A stretch of 15,428 nt of DNA from Oscillospiraceae bacterium. Its GTDB lineage: Bacteria; Bacillota; Clostridia; Oscillospirales; Ruminococcaceae. Shown one piece after another: positions 6,897-14,622 of this stretch (positions are counted from its first letter, which is position 1; each line of letters begins with the position of its first letter). The stretch spans positions 1 through 15,428 of the forward strand of contig CAAGBS010000007.1 of assembly GCA_900768125.1 (NCBI GenBank), given 5' to 3'. Below the pieces are notes generated by a model. The model did no database searches and was not told the origin of the DNA. It worked only from the letters and a program-made list of their open reading frames with translations. Position numbers and translations under genes: made by a program.

Positions 6897-9875
6897 CTAT
6901 ATCCGCCTGAACGACTGCACAAGAATTGTCAGCAGCAGCCATACTGTGTTATACGCCGCTATCCAGAATGCATTCAGGAAAGAATAGTTTCTGAATATCG
7001 CGAAGACTAAAACCAGAAGAACGCCGAGCGCAATGCCGAATATCTCCATTATGCAGCCGAGGCGTATGCGGTCGCTGAGCGCTTTCGCGCCGTTTATCGC
7101 GGAGGCCAGGGACGAGAACGTTCCATCGCAGGAGACCGCCGCGCTGCCCTTGCCCGCGTACTTGGTATGCTCATCGAACGTGTCGTGGGCTTCGGCGGGG
7201 AGTATGCGCACGTTGTCGGCGTAGATATCGAAAAGCTCAGAGATAACGCCCTCTGTCAGAGCGCCGTCAACTGTTTTCACTATAAGGCTGATGTCGTTTT
7301 TCGCAAGGCGCTGAACCTGATTCTTTACCTGCGGGTTAGCGGTGAGGGTCACGAAGAACAGCATGCACACTTCGCCGGCTACCGCAAGATAAACGACCTC
7401 ATCGTGTTTTTTGTTGAGCGCGGATTCCTTTTTGCTGTCCGGGACGGTTATGCCGTGGGACTTCATGTGGTCGCGGCTGCCAAGCAGAATACGCCTGCTG
7501 CCTATCCAGCCGGAAATGCCCAGCCCGCTTTCGTAAACGCAGTTGGAGACTTTTTTCAGCAGCGCGGGCTTGTAGTTCAGCATGTTGAACAGCGGGTCCG
7601 CGAGTATGCTGTCGGTGCTGACTGCAAGGCTTGCGGCGTAGATTATCGCTTCGTCGATGGTTACGCGCTGGGAGCCGTTCTTTCCATTCTTGTTGTAGTC
7701 CCAGATGTTGCGAATGGAGACGGAGCCTGCCGGGAAAAGCGTCTTCGCTTCCACCAGCACGGAATTAACGGAGCTGAAATCCTCCACCGCACTGTAGCCC
7801 AGTATCGCGGCGCGGCGCTCGTTGGTCTTTCTGGAAGCGCTCAGCATGGGTAGCATGACTATCAGCGCGCCGGTGAACGAAGCGCCGATGCACAGCACTG
7901 CCGAGAATGTAGTCGCCGCGAAAGACCACTGATTCATCACATTGGAGGTCACGCCCGTTTCGGCGAAGAATCCGAGGGCGCCCGCAACCAGCGAAACGCC
8001 TATCATTATCGGGGTCATCACGCGGGAAATGCGGTCGGATACATCCTCGCAGTAGGTGGAGATGATGAAATCGCAGAGCATTTCGGTCTTCCTCATCGAA
8101 GCAATGACCGGAATGCCATGACCCGCGCCGCGCGCGAGTTTTTCGGCGTCCTCGCCGTCAGTGTATTCCATGAAATACTTGTCGGTGTCGCCGGAGATGA
8201 ACCGGAAATTATTCTTCGCGGCATGCACGGTGCAGAGCTTCGAGACTGTATTGAAGCACAGCGCCAGCATTGATACCAGCAGGTAGGAGAACGAGCGGTT
8301 CATTGCGAGGTAGTTCGTCTCGGCAAGGTACAACACTATTGCGCCGAGCGCACCAAGATGTGCGAACGCGCACAGCGTGTCGCCGTCCGGCTTTCCCTTG
8401 AAAAGCCGCGAGAATCCGTTCGTTATGACGCTGGAGCACGCGCCGAAGCTAAGTATTCCTATCGTCAGGTTGGCGTAAAGGAATATATCGGGCTTGATAA
8501 GTTCGTTCAGTATCGGAATGCTGTCTATCTTGAAGAAGTAGAATATTGCCGCTATAGCCGCCGCCGCAGTCAGCAGCGCAAGTATCGTCAGGCGGCCTGC
8601 AAGTCCCTTTCCTGCGCGGGCGAGTCTTTCGGTGATGACGTTCTCGTCGTCAAGGTCGATTATCTCGTCTTCATCGTCCTCGTCATCGTAGTCGGCGTCT
8701 TCGGCTTCCTTTTCCTCGGCGTCCTCCACCTCGTCGTCTATGTCGGCAAGCATGAAGTTGGCTATCTTCCGCTTCTTGCGGGCTGCGAGCGCTTCCGCTT
8801 CCTGCACTGCCGCCACAGGGTCGGTCTTCGGGAGTATGCTGGTGTCTATCACCTTTTTGTCGTAGTCCAGATTCAGCGCGCGGGGCGGGAGCGCTTTCTC
8901 GCCGGAAAGGTTCGTCAGGGTAACGGTGCGCTCCTCGGCGCGGTCCTTTTCGCGCTGCTCTTTCAGCTTCTGGTTGAGGGACGCCACGAGCGCTTCGCTG
9001 CTGCGGTCCTTTTCGGCGCCGTCGGACTTCTTCTGCGCGCCGGGGGTGAACAGCACCTGGTCAGCCTTGCTGCCTTTTTTGCGGGAAGTTACCGGGGAGT
9101 ACTCCTTGACGTGCTCGGTCTCGCCGCTGGACATTCTTTTCAGGTCGTTGCCGGAGACCGCGAGAGTGTCGCCTATTTCCGGCTGTGGCTCGGAGGAGTT
9201 TTTCAGCTCGTCAACCGCCTTTTCGCGGGATTCCATCGGGTTGAGGGAATCGAGCAGCTCCTCCGGCTCCTCTGCGGCGCGGTCGGCTGCAAGGAGCGCG
9301 CGGTTTATCTCCTCGATACGCTGCATCTTTTTCAGCTGCATCGTTTCGGAGGTCACAAGGTCGCTCTTAGTGTGGAATACTATATCGTCGTCGCCGGATA
9401 CTTTCGGCTTCACGAACGGCTGCACATGCTCGCTTCCGGGCTGGACTGCTTCCGGCTTTTCCGCTGCGGGTCCCATCTCGGCGGTTTCTCCTCCGAAAAG
9501 GCGGGAGGCCTCGTCAGGCGAGGAAAGCTCGGCGGTGAATCCGCTGTGCTCGGGCTCGGCGGGTTCAGACGGCTCCTCGGGCTTGCTGAACTGTATCGGC
9601 TTTTCAGCGTGAGATCTCTCGGTTTTAAAATGCTCCGCTTTTTTGCGGCTGCTGGCTTCTGCGGCGCGGCGTATGCTCTCGGCGCGCTCGCGGGCTTCTT
9701 CTTCCTCGGGAACGGGGGAGTCTTCGGGTGTTATCCGCGTGTGGGAGGTCGCCGATGAGTCGCGAAGCTCGCTGCTGTTGATTATCTCTGTTACGCTTTC
9801 GGTGGAATGGCTGCCGCCGGAGCGCTTGCTGTCTATTTCTGCAAGAATATCGTCAATGCTGTAGTTATCAGACAT
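6897..9875 (-). CDS. Large membrane protein with a degenerate P-type ATPase core (pseudo-ATPase) and long charged N-terminal tail
   Basis: The predicted protein is 992 residues. Residues 1-425 are charged, low-complexity and probably disordered, with a very acidic stretch at about 380-412. Hydrophobic segments fall near 428-448, 465-488, 500-550, 617-640, 651-677, 938-963 and 968-988. The membrane-to-cytosol layout follows a P1-type ATPase. DRISRVMTPIMIGVSL matches the helix after the actuator domain, and CIGASFTGALIVMLP sits at the CPx helix. SGLGISGWIGSRRILLGSRD matches the nucleotide-domain glycine motif. The catalytic sites are lost: EAKTLFP replaces DKTGTLT (about 709-715), KTVDGAL replaces the TGDN motif (about 867), and SCDGTFSS replaces GDGxND (about 916). 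It therefore should not form the phospho-aspartate. The start is taken as ATG 9875 (AGGAG upstream); a TTG one codon earlier is possible. Function is unknown. Confidence 0.8.
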   Translation of the reverse strand: MSDNYSIDDILAEIDSKRSGGSHSTESVTEIINSSELRDSSATSHTRITPEDSPVPEEEEARERAESIRRAAEASSRKKAEHFKTERSHAEKPIQFSKPEEPSEPAEPEHSGFTAELSSPDEASRLFGGETAEMGPAAEKPEAVQPGSEHVQPFVKPKVSGDDDIVFHTKSDLVTSETMQLKKMQRIEEINRALLAADRAAEEPEELLDSLNPMESREKAVDELKNSSEPQPEIGDTLAVSGNDLKRMSSGETEHVKEYSPVTSRKKGSKADQVLFTPGAQKKSDGAEKDRSSEALVASLNQKLKEQREKDRAEERTVTLTNLSGEKALPPRALNLDYDKKVIDTSILPKTDPVAAVQEAEALAARKKRKIANFMLADIDDEVEDAEEKEAEDADYDDEDDEDEIIDLDDENVITERLARAGKGLAGRLTILALLTAAAAIAAIFYFFKIDSIPILNELIKPDIFLYANLTIGILSFGACSSVITNGFSRLFKGKPDGDTLCAFAHLGALGAIVLYLAETNYLAMNRSFSYLLVSMLALCFNTVSKLCTVHAAKNNFRFISGDTDKYFMEYTDGEDAEKLARGAGHGIPVIASMRKTEMLCDFIISTYCEDVSDRISRVMTPIMIGVSLVAGALGFFAETGVTSNVMNQWSFAATTFSAVLCIGASFTGALIVMLPMLSASRKTNERRAAILGYSAVEDFSSVNSVLVEAKTLFPAGSVSIRNIWDYNKNGKNGSQRVTIDEAIIYAASLAVSTDSILADPLFNMLNYKPALLKKVSNCVYESGLGISGWIGSRRILLGSRDHMKSHGITVPDSKKESALNKKHDEVVYLAVAGEVCMLFFVTLTANPQVKNQVQRLAKNDISLIVKTVDGALTEGVISELFDIYADNVRILPAEAHDTFDEHTKYAGKGSAAVSCDGTFSSLASAINGAKALSDRIRLGCIMEIFGIALGVLLVLVFAIFRNYSFLNAFWIAAYNTVWLLLTILVQSFRRI

Positions 9876-9909
9876 CAATATCTCTCCTAATTTCCAGATA
9901 CCGCCGTTA

Positions 9910-10641
9910 TCAGCCGCGGTGCTTTACGACTTCATACATGATTATGCCTGCTGATACGGAGGCGTTCAGCGAGTTGACCTTTCCATACATCGGGAGCGAC
10001 AGGGTCATGTCGCAGTTTTCGCGGACGAGCCTGCCCAGACCGAAGCCCTCGCTGCCGACCACCAGCGCAACTGCGCCGGAGAGGTCAGCCTGCGCGATGG
10101 GAGTGCCGTCTGCCTCCATGCCGTAGACCCATACCCCCGCTTCTTTCAGGCGCTTTATCGTATCGACAAGGTTCGCTACACGGGCTACTTTCAGCCATGC
10201 GGCTGCGCCTGCGGAGGTCTTGAATACAGTCGCGTTCAGGGAAGCGCTGCGCCTTTTCGGGATTATCAGTCCGTCTGCGCCGGCGGCTTCTGCGGTACGG
10301 ATTATCGCACCGAGGTTATGCGGGTCTTCTATCTCGTCGGCTATGATTATGAACGGCGGCTTTCCGCGCTGCTGCGCGTTCGCGAGGATATCCTCAACTG
10401 TGGAGTAGTCCGCGGCGGCAAGCTCGGCTGCGGTCCCGCCGTGCTTCGGCGTGCCGCAGATGGCAGTCAGGCGCTCGTCGCTGACTTCCTTTATCACTAC
10501 GCCGCTTTTCTTCGCAAGAGCGATTATCTTGGACAGCTGTGCGCCTTTCTGGACGTACACGGTGTCTATCTCCCTGCCGGAGGTAAGGGTCTCTGTGACG
10601 GCGTTTTTGCCGTATATAAGATTGTTTTCCTGATTATCCAT
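9910..10641 (-). CDS. rlmB: TrmH/SpoU-family 23S rRNA (guanosine-2'-O-)-methyltransferase RlmB
   Basis: This 243-residue protein has an N-terminal SpoU substrate-binding domain (LIYGKNAVTETL, residues 8-20) and a C-terminal SPOUT knot domain. Motif 1 is DEIEDPHNLGAIIRTAEAAG (102-121, with Asn109 and Arg115), motif 2 is LVVGSEGFGLGRLV, and motif 3 is LPMYGKVNSLNASVS. These SAM-binding and catalytic motifs are complete. RlmB/YacO-type members methylate a 23S rRNA guanosine; paralogues act on tRNA, so the target is inferred. AAGGA precedes the ATG, and a good promoter lies at 10693-10721. It leads an operon with the pseudo-ATPase (34 nt gap), tadA and flippase genes. Confidence 0.92.
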   Translation of the reverse strand: MDNQENNLIYGKNAVTETLTSGREIDTVYVQKGAQLSKIIALAKKSGVVIKEVSDERLTAICGTPKHGGTAAELAAADYSTVEDILANAQQRGKPPFIIIADEIEDPHNLGAIIRTAEAAGADGLIIPKRRSASLNATVFKTSAGAAAWLKVARVANLVDTIKRLKEAGVWVYGMEADGTPIAQADLSGAVALVVGSEGFGLGRLVRENCDMTLSLPMYGKVNSLNASVSAGIIMYEVVKHRG

Positions 10642-10692
10642 AGCTTATCCTTTATTTAATATAGTGTGAGTACACATTGATATACATTTTAT

Positions 10693-10721
10693 ATTATATC
10701 ATAAAATCCGCCCTGTTGCAA
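10693..10721 (-). promoter_or_regulatory. Promoter of the rlmB operon
   Basis: On the minus strand, TTGCAA (10716-10721) and a perfect TATAAT (10693-10698) are separated by 17 nt. The ATG follows about 50 nt downstream. Confidence 0.8.
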
Positions 10722-10787
10722 CCCTTTTGCGCTTTATTTGGGTGAAAATTTGGTGTTCGGCATCTCGTCAGAATATATAATAAACCC

Positions 10788-10830
10788 GTGAGTGCGGGGT
10801 GAAAAATATGCACTTTTTCCCACGCCTCAC
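10788..10830. repeat. Imperfect inverted repeat next to the metK promoter
   Basis: GTGAG (10788-10792), GCG, GGG and AAAAA pair in order with TTTTT (10814-10818), CCC, CGC and CTCAC (10826-10830). Small bulges interrupt the 16-bp stem, and the loop is 7 nt. It ends 3 bp before the metK -35 box and lacks a T-tail in the plus direction, so it does not look like a terminator. Confidence 0.5.
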
Positions 10831-10833
10831 CCC

Positions 10834-10862
10834 TTGACAAATATATTAGCATATGCTATACT
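10834..10862 (+). promoter_or_regulatory. Promoter of the SAM riboswitch-metK transcript
   Basis: A perfect TTGACA (10834-10839) and TATACT (10857-10862) are separated by 17 nt. A 12-bp perfect palindrome, TAGCATATGCTA (10847-10858), runs through the spacer into the -10 box. Confidence 0.85.
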
Positions 10863-10879
10863 AATAATCGACAAAAAAC

Positions 10880-11037
10880 CTTATCAAGAGTGGCTTCGTG
10901 CATTTTGCGGGGGACTGGTCCCTATGAAGCCCGGCAACCTCTCCTGTTGATACCCGCGTATATCGCGGCGCGGAGGGAAAAGGTGCTACTTCCTGCGGCG
11001 TGACGCGCCGAGAGATGAGGAGTGATACGATCTTCGG
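10880..11037 (+). ncRNA. SAM-I (S-box) riboswitch
   Basis: The S-box consensus is visible in order: CTTATCAAGAG at the 5' side, GGGACTGGTCCCTATGAAGCCCGGCAACC in the P2-P3 core (quoted in part), AAGGTGCTACTTCC, and GAGAGATGAG at the 3' side. P1 pairs 10880-10885 with 11014-11019. The segment AGGAGTGA (11018-11025) overlaps the 3' arm of P1 and can pair with TCACTCCT (11039-11046), forming an antiterminator. When SAM binds, P1 forms, the antiterminator is blocked, the downstream terminator folds and metK transcription stops. This is the known mechanism for SAM-I elements. Confidence 0.96.
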
Positions 11038-11061
11038 CTCACTCCTAGGAGTGAGTTTTTT
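11038..11061 (+). terminator. Regulated terminator of the SAM riboswitch
   Basis: CTCACTC (11038-11044), the four-base loop CTAG and GAGTGAG (11049-11055) form a perfect hairpin followed by six T. Its 5' arm is shared with the antiterminator pairing to 11018-11025, so its formation depends on SAM occupancy. Confidence 0.92.
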
Positions 11062-11102
11062 GTTTTTACAGAAAGGTTTTCAGAATACAGAAAGGAAAAA
11101 AG

Positions 11103-12275
11103 ATGAGCAAGTATTTATTCACCTCCGAGAGCGTTACCGAGGGTCACCCCGACAAGATCTGCGACAATATATCCGACGCTGTCCTTGACGCTATCCTTGA
11201 ACAGGACCCTATGGGCAGAGTTGCCTGCGAGACCCTCACCACCACCGGTGTGGTCACTGTGATGGGCGAGATAACCACTACCGCACAGATAGACATTCCG
11301 TCCATCGTGCGCAAGACTGTACGCGATATCGGCTACACCAGTTCTGAGTACGGCTTTGACGCCGACAGCTGCGCAGTATTCACCACTATCGACAAGCAGT
11401 CCCCGGATATAGCAATGGGCGTCAACAACGCGCTGGAGGGCAGAGCTGAGAACGCGCACGACACCGGCGCAGGCGACCAGGGCATGATGTTCGGATATGC
11501 GTGCACTGAGACCCCCGAACTTATGCCTATGCCTATCAGCCTGGCTCACAAGCTGGCAAAGAAGCTGACCGCAGTGCGCAAGGACGGCACTATCCCGTAT
11601 CTCCTCCCCGATGGAAAGACCCAGGTTACTGTTGAGTATGACAACGGCAAGCCCACGCGCGTTGATACTGTAGTAGTATCCTCACAGCACCTCGCTTCCG
11701 CTTCGCTGGAGCAGATCCGCAGGGATATAATCGAAAAGGTCATCAATCCTACCGTTCCGGCTGAACTGCTGGACGAGCAGACCAAGTATTACATCAACCC
11801 CACCGGACGCTTCGTTGTCGGCGGTCCCATGGGCGACAGCGGTCTTACCGGACGTAAGATAATCGTTGACACCTACGGCGGTTACTCCCGCCACGGCGGC
11901 GGCGCTTTCTCCGGAAAGGACCCGACAAAGGTTGACCGCTCCGCTGCGTACATGGCTCGCTATGCGGCTAAGAACGTGGTTGCCGCCGGTCTCGCTGAAA
12001 AGGCTGAAATAGAGGTCGCATACGCTATCGGCGTTGCAAAGCCTGTATCCATTTTCGTTGACACTTTCGGCACCGGCAAGGTGGACGACGACGTTATTTC
12101 CGCCGCTGTTGCAAAGGTGTTCGATTTCAGACCTGCCGCGATAATCGACGCACTGCAGCTTCGCAGACCGCAGTATAAGGCGCTTGCCGCTTACGGTCAC
12201 ATGGGCCGCGAGGATCTTGACGTTATCTGGGAGCGCACCGACAAGACTGAGGAGCTTCTGGCTGCCGTTAAGTAA
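11103..12275 (+). CDS. metK: S-adenosylmethionine synthetase
   Basis: This 390-residue cytosolic enzyme makes S-adenosylmethionine from methionine and ATP. The three-domain family is recognised by VTEGHPDKICD (11-21), the signature GAGDQGMMFGYA (122-133) and the phosphate-binding GGGAFSGKDPTK (265-276). The length is normal for the family. AAAGGA lies about 8 nt before the ATG. The gene stands alone between its riboswitch terminator upstream and its own terminator downstream. Synthesis is controlled by its product through the S-box. It supplies SAM to the local methyltransferases RlmB and the gene at 12941, although these are not in its transcript. Confidence 0.98.
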   Translation: MSKYLFTSESVTEGHPDKICDNISDAVLDAILEQDPMGRVACETLTTTGVVTVMGEITTTAQIDIPSIVRKTVRDIGYTSSEYGFDADSCAVFTTIDKQSPDIAMGVNNALEGRAENAHDTGAGDQGMMFGYACTETPELMPMPISLAHKLAKKLTAVRKDGTIPYLLPDGKTQVTVEYDNGKPTRVDTVVVSSQHLASASLEQIRRDIIEKVINPTVPAELLDEQTKYYINPTGRFVVGGPMGDSGLTGRKIIVDTYGGYSRHGGGAFSGKDPTKVDRSAAYMARYAAKNVVAAGLAEKAEIEVAYAIGVAKPVSIFVDTFGTGKVDDDVISAAVAKVFDFRPAAIIDALQLRRPQYKALAAYGHMGREDLDVIWERTDKTEELLAAVK

Positions 12276-12290
12276 TAACATATTAGTAGA

Positions 12291-12316
12291 CTCCCGGCTT
12301 CGCTGCCGGGGGTTTT
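12291..12316 (+). terminator. Terminator of metK
   Basis: CCCGGC (12293-12298) and GCCGGG (12305-12310) form a GC-rich stem, extended by two pairs, with a TTCGCT loop and a GGTTTT tail. It starts 16 nt after the metK stop. Confidence 0.85.
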
Positions 12317-12346
12317 GCTTTTGAAGCCTGACCGGAGGATTTGATA

Positions 12347-12559
12347 ATGGATATATCCGTTTTGAGCAGCAAATTGTCGGCTCCTGAAAAATATGAACTG
12401 CTTATTTCAGATTTTTAAAAGGAGATCGAAAGAGAATTTCAATCGTTTCATGCAGAACTTATTGCAACATTTTTTCGCTTTTTCGGTCGTTTGTGCATGG
12501 GTTATCGCAACATTTCTTTCCGCTTTTTTGCATTTACTTTTGCATTTGACAAACTTTAG
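12347..12559 (+). pseudogene. Possible decayed small gene or 23-codon ORF in the metK-yerC gap
   Basis: In the 336-nt gap after the metK terminator, GGAGGA precedes an ATG at 12347 by 8 nt. The frame encodes 23 residues (MDISVLSSKLSAPEKYELLI...) and stops at TAA 12416-12418. The same frame then stays open to TAG at 12557-12559. The first part after the stop (KEIEREFQSFHAELIA) still looks protein-like, while the rest is Phe-rich and probably not coding. It could be a gene interrupted by a nonsense change, a leader peptide, or chance. I see no homologue by eye. The remaining stretch to 12571 is T-rich. Confidence 0.35.
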
Positions 12560-12571
12560 GGGTATAAAGTC

Positions 12572-12600
12572 TTGACTTTTGCGCTTTGATATGATAAAAT
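12572..12600 (+). promoter_or_regulatory. Promoter of the yerC operon
   Basis: TTGACT (12572-12577) and TAAAAT (12595-12600) are separated by 17 nt. A TTGACA at 12546-12551 upstream has no matching -10 at 16-18 nt. Confidence 0.7.
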
Positions 12601-12652
12601 ATATCCATGACGCGGTCCGTTGTTACGATGAACGCCGCGATGGAGGTATACT

Positions 12653-12940
12653 ATGAAAAAAGATGAAAACATGGACTATCTGTTCAAGGCGATACTTTCA
12701 CTGAAAACCGAGGACGAATGCTACGCTTTCTTTGAGGATCTCTGCACTCCGCAGGAACTGAAGGCTATTTCTCAGCGTCTCCACGTTGCAAGGCTGCTGA
12801 CGGATAACTGCGTATATAATGATATAGTAAAGAAGACCGGAGCCAGCACTGCGACCATATCCAGGGTGAACAAGACCCTGAATTATCAGGCGGCGGGCGG
12901 CTATCAGATAGTTTTCGACCGCATGAAAGAGGACGAGTAA
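12653..12940 (+). CDS. TrpR-like YerC/YecD family DNA-binding protein
   Basis: This 95-residue protein matches the YerC/YecD branch of the TrpR superfamily across its length. It has an N-terminal helix (MDYLFKAILSLKTEDECYAF), the LCTPQELKAISQRLHVARLL segment, and a helix-turn-helix at about 53-75 with DIVKKTGASTATISRVNKTL. Family members are small dimeric DNA-binding proteins. They carry the TrpR fold but are not thereby shown to sense tryptophan. GGAGG (12642-12646) sits 6 nt before the ATG and directly beside a leader hairpin. Its TAA is immediately followed by the methyltransferase ATG, so the two are cotranscribed and probably coupled. Confidence 0.92.
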   Translation: MKKDENMDYLFKAILSLKTEDECYAFFEDLCTPQELKAISQRLHVARLLTDNCVYNDIVKKTGASTATISRVNKTLNYQAAGGYQIVFDRMKEDE

Positions 12941-13681
12941 ATGGCAGGATACGGTCTGTTTGCCCAGGTTTACGACAAGCTAACGCTCAACGTCCCGTAT
13001 GACGAAATCGCTGAATATTATGATTCCAAAATCAAAAAATACAGGGACGGCGAGGGAAATTTCCTCGCTGACGCGGGCTGCGGCACAGGAAGCCTGACTG
13101 CAAGGCTCGCCGGGCTGGGTTATGACGTCATCGGCGCGGACGCTTCCCCGGATATGCTGTCGGAAGCAATGAACAAGCCGCATGACGGGGTGCAGTTTAT
13201 CTGCCAGGGGCTGACTGAACTCGACCTCTACGGCGAAGCTGATATTATAGTCTCTACGCTTGATACGGTCAATCATCTGTCGGGCGCGGAGGAGATGGCG
13301 GAATTTTTCAGGGCGGCGGCACTCAACCTCAGGAAGGGCGGTCTGCTGCTTTTTGACGTCAATACTATATTTAAGCATAAAAATGTGCTGGCTGACAATG
13401 TGTTCGTTTACGATGTGGACGGGGTCTGCTGCGTGTGGCAGAATGAATACTCGCCGGCTGACAACAGCGTAGGGATATCGCTGATTATCTTCGCTGAGAC
13501 TGAAGACGGGCTTTACGAGCGCATGGAGGAAGAATTCCGCGAGGTGGCAGTGGAACAGTCAGCAATCTCGGATATGCTATCCGGAGCAGGTTTTGACCTG
13601 CTTGAGGTGAGCGAATATCTCGGCGGGGATAAAATCAGCGATACCACGGAAAAGCTGTTTTTCGCTGCGAGAAAAAAGTGA
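12941..13681 (+). CDS. Class I SAM-dependent methyltransferase
   Basis: This 246-residue Rossmann-fold methyltransferase has motif I LADAGCGTGSLTARLA (about 42-57), and an acidic residue ends strand 2 in YDVIGADASPDML (Asp67). ADIIVSTLDTVNHL and the LRKGGLLLFDVNT segment complete the SAM pocket. The N-terminal YGLFAQVYDKL is typical of a group annotated as generic methyltransferases in Firmicutes. The substrate is unknown. The ATG abuts the yerC stop with no gap and uses the GAGGACGAG at the end of yerC as its likely ribosome binding site. The hslO gene follows after 40 nt. Confidence 0.9.
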   Translation: MAGYGLFAQVYDKLTLNVPYDEIAEYYDSKIKKYRDGEGNFLADAGCGTGSLTARLAGLGYDVIGADASPDMLSEAMNKPHDGVQFICQGLTELDLYGEADIIVSTLDTVNHLSGAEEMAEFFRAAALNLRKGGLLLFDVNTIFKHKNVLADNVFVYDVDGVCCVWQNEYSPADNSVGISLIIFAETEDGLYERMEEEFREVAVEQSAISDMLSGAGFDLLEVSEYLGGDKISDTTEKLFFAARKK

Positions 13682-13721
13682 TCACCTTTTCTTATATAAG
13701 TGAATATAATGGAGATACAAC

Positions 13722-14603
13722 ATGGGAAAATTAGTAAGGGCACTTTCAGAGGACGGCAGCGTGCTTTGCTGCGCTATCGACACCACTGATATAGTTAAAG
13801 AGATCGAGCGGCTCCACCAGCCGACTCCGGTAGTCACCGCCGCACTGGGAAGAATGTGCACGGCGGGCGCGATAATGGGCGCGCTCCTTAAAAACGAGGG
13901 AGATACCATGACTCTGCGCGTCAACGGCGGCGGTCCCTGCGGTACGCTGACGGTGGTCGCTGATTACAGGGGAAATGTAAAATGCTGCGCGGGTAATGCG
14001 CAGGCGGTCGTTCCGCTTCGCAAGGACGGGGGACTTGACGTGCCTGCATGCGTTGGGCGCGAGGGTAATCTTACAGTCGTCAAAGATATGGGACTGAAAG
14101 AGCCGTATGTCGGGCAGATACCGCTTGTTTCGGGGAATATTGCCGAGGATATCACGGCATACTATACTATAAGCGAGCAGATACCCACAGTCTGCGCCCT
14201 TGGAATAGTGTTCAACGAAGACGCTACTGTCAAGGCGGCTGGCGGGTATATGCTGCAGCTGGTGCCGCCGGTCCTGGACAGTTCAGTTAAGGTCATTGAG
14301 GATAATCTTCAGCATATGGAGTCGATCACGGGTATGCTGGATAAAGGTCTGAAGCCGGAGGAACTTGCTGTTTCTGCACTCGAGGGTCTCGGAGGAGAAA
14401 TACTCGACCAGTGGGAAGCAGTGTATTATTGCGATTGCTCAAGAGAAAGAACTGAGCAAATTCTGATAAGCCTGGGCAAAAAAGAACTCCAGAAACTGGT
14501 AGACGAGGGCGAAGAAACGGAAGTTTGTTGTCACTTTTGCAATAAAAAGTATAAGTTTTCAACAGAGGAAATAAGCAAGTTGCTCAAAGAACAGAAAAAT
14601 TAA
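13722..14603 (+). CDS. hslO: Redox-regulated chaperone Hsp33
   Basis: This 293-residue cytosolic holdase has an N-terminal domain starting LVRALSEDGSVLCCAIDTTDIV, the TLRVNGGGPCGTLTVVADYRG segment quoted here in part (TLRVNGGGPCG, 64-74), and a C-terminal redox switch. The zinc ligands are present as CDC (Cys237, Cys239) and CHFC (Cys270, Cys273). Under oxidative stress these form disulphides, zinc is released and the chaperone becomes active. GGAG is 7 nt before the ATG. It probably shares the yerC transcript; a TATAAT at about 13704 has no clear -35. No terminator separates it from the tRNA promoter, whose -35 begins 19 nt after the stop. Confidence 0.96.
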   Translation: MGKLVRALSEDGSVLCCAIDTTDIVKEIERLHQPTPVVTAALGRMCTAGAIMGALLKNEGDTMTLRVNGGGPCGTLTVVADYRGNVKCCAGNAQAVVPLRKDGGLDVPACVGREGNLTVVKDMGLKEPYVGQIPLVSGNIAEDITAYYTISEQIPTVCALGIVFNEDATVKAAGGYMLQLVPPVLDSSVKVIEDNLQHMESITGMLDKGLKPEELAVSALEGLGGEILDQWEAVYYCDCSRERTEQILISLGKKELQKLVDEGEETEVCCHFCNKKYKFSTEEISKLLKEQKN

Positions 14604-14622
14604 AAAAAGTTTGAAAAAACGC

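Noticed and set aside
6896..6922. Upstream start for tadA
   Set aside because: It would overlap the pseudo-ATPase gene and add nine non-conserved residues. The ATG at 6895 follows the upstream stop by one base and gives the family length.
8358..9758. 466-codon plus-strand open frame
   Set aside because: It lies fully antisense to the charged tail and early core of the pseudo-ATPase gene, has compositionally biased sequence with no domain logic, and lacks a suitable ribosome binding site. It is a by-product of GC-biased codons on the other strand.
12393..12575. 60-codon plus-strand open frame in the metK-yerC gap
   Set aside because: It is Phe/Leu-rich from T-rich sequence, lacks a ribosome binding site, and overlaps a better-supported frame.
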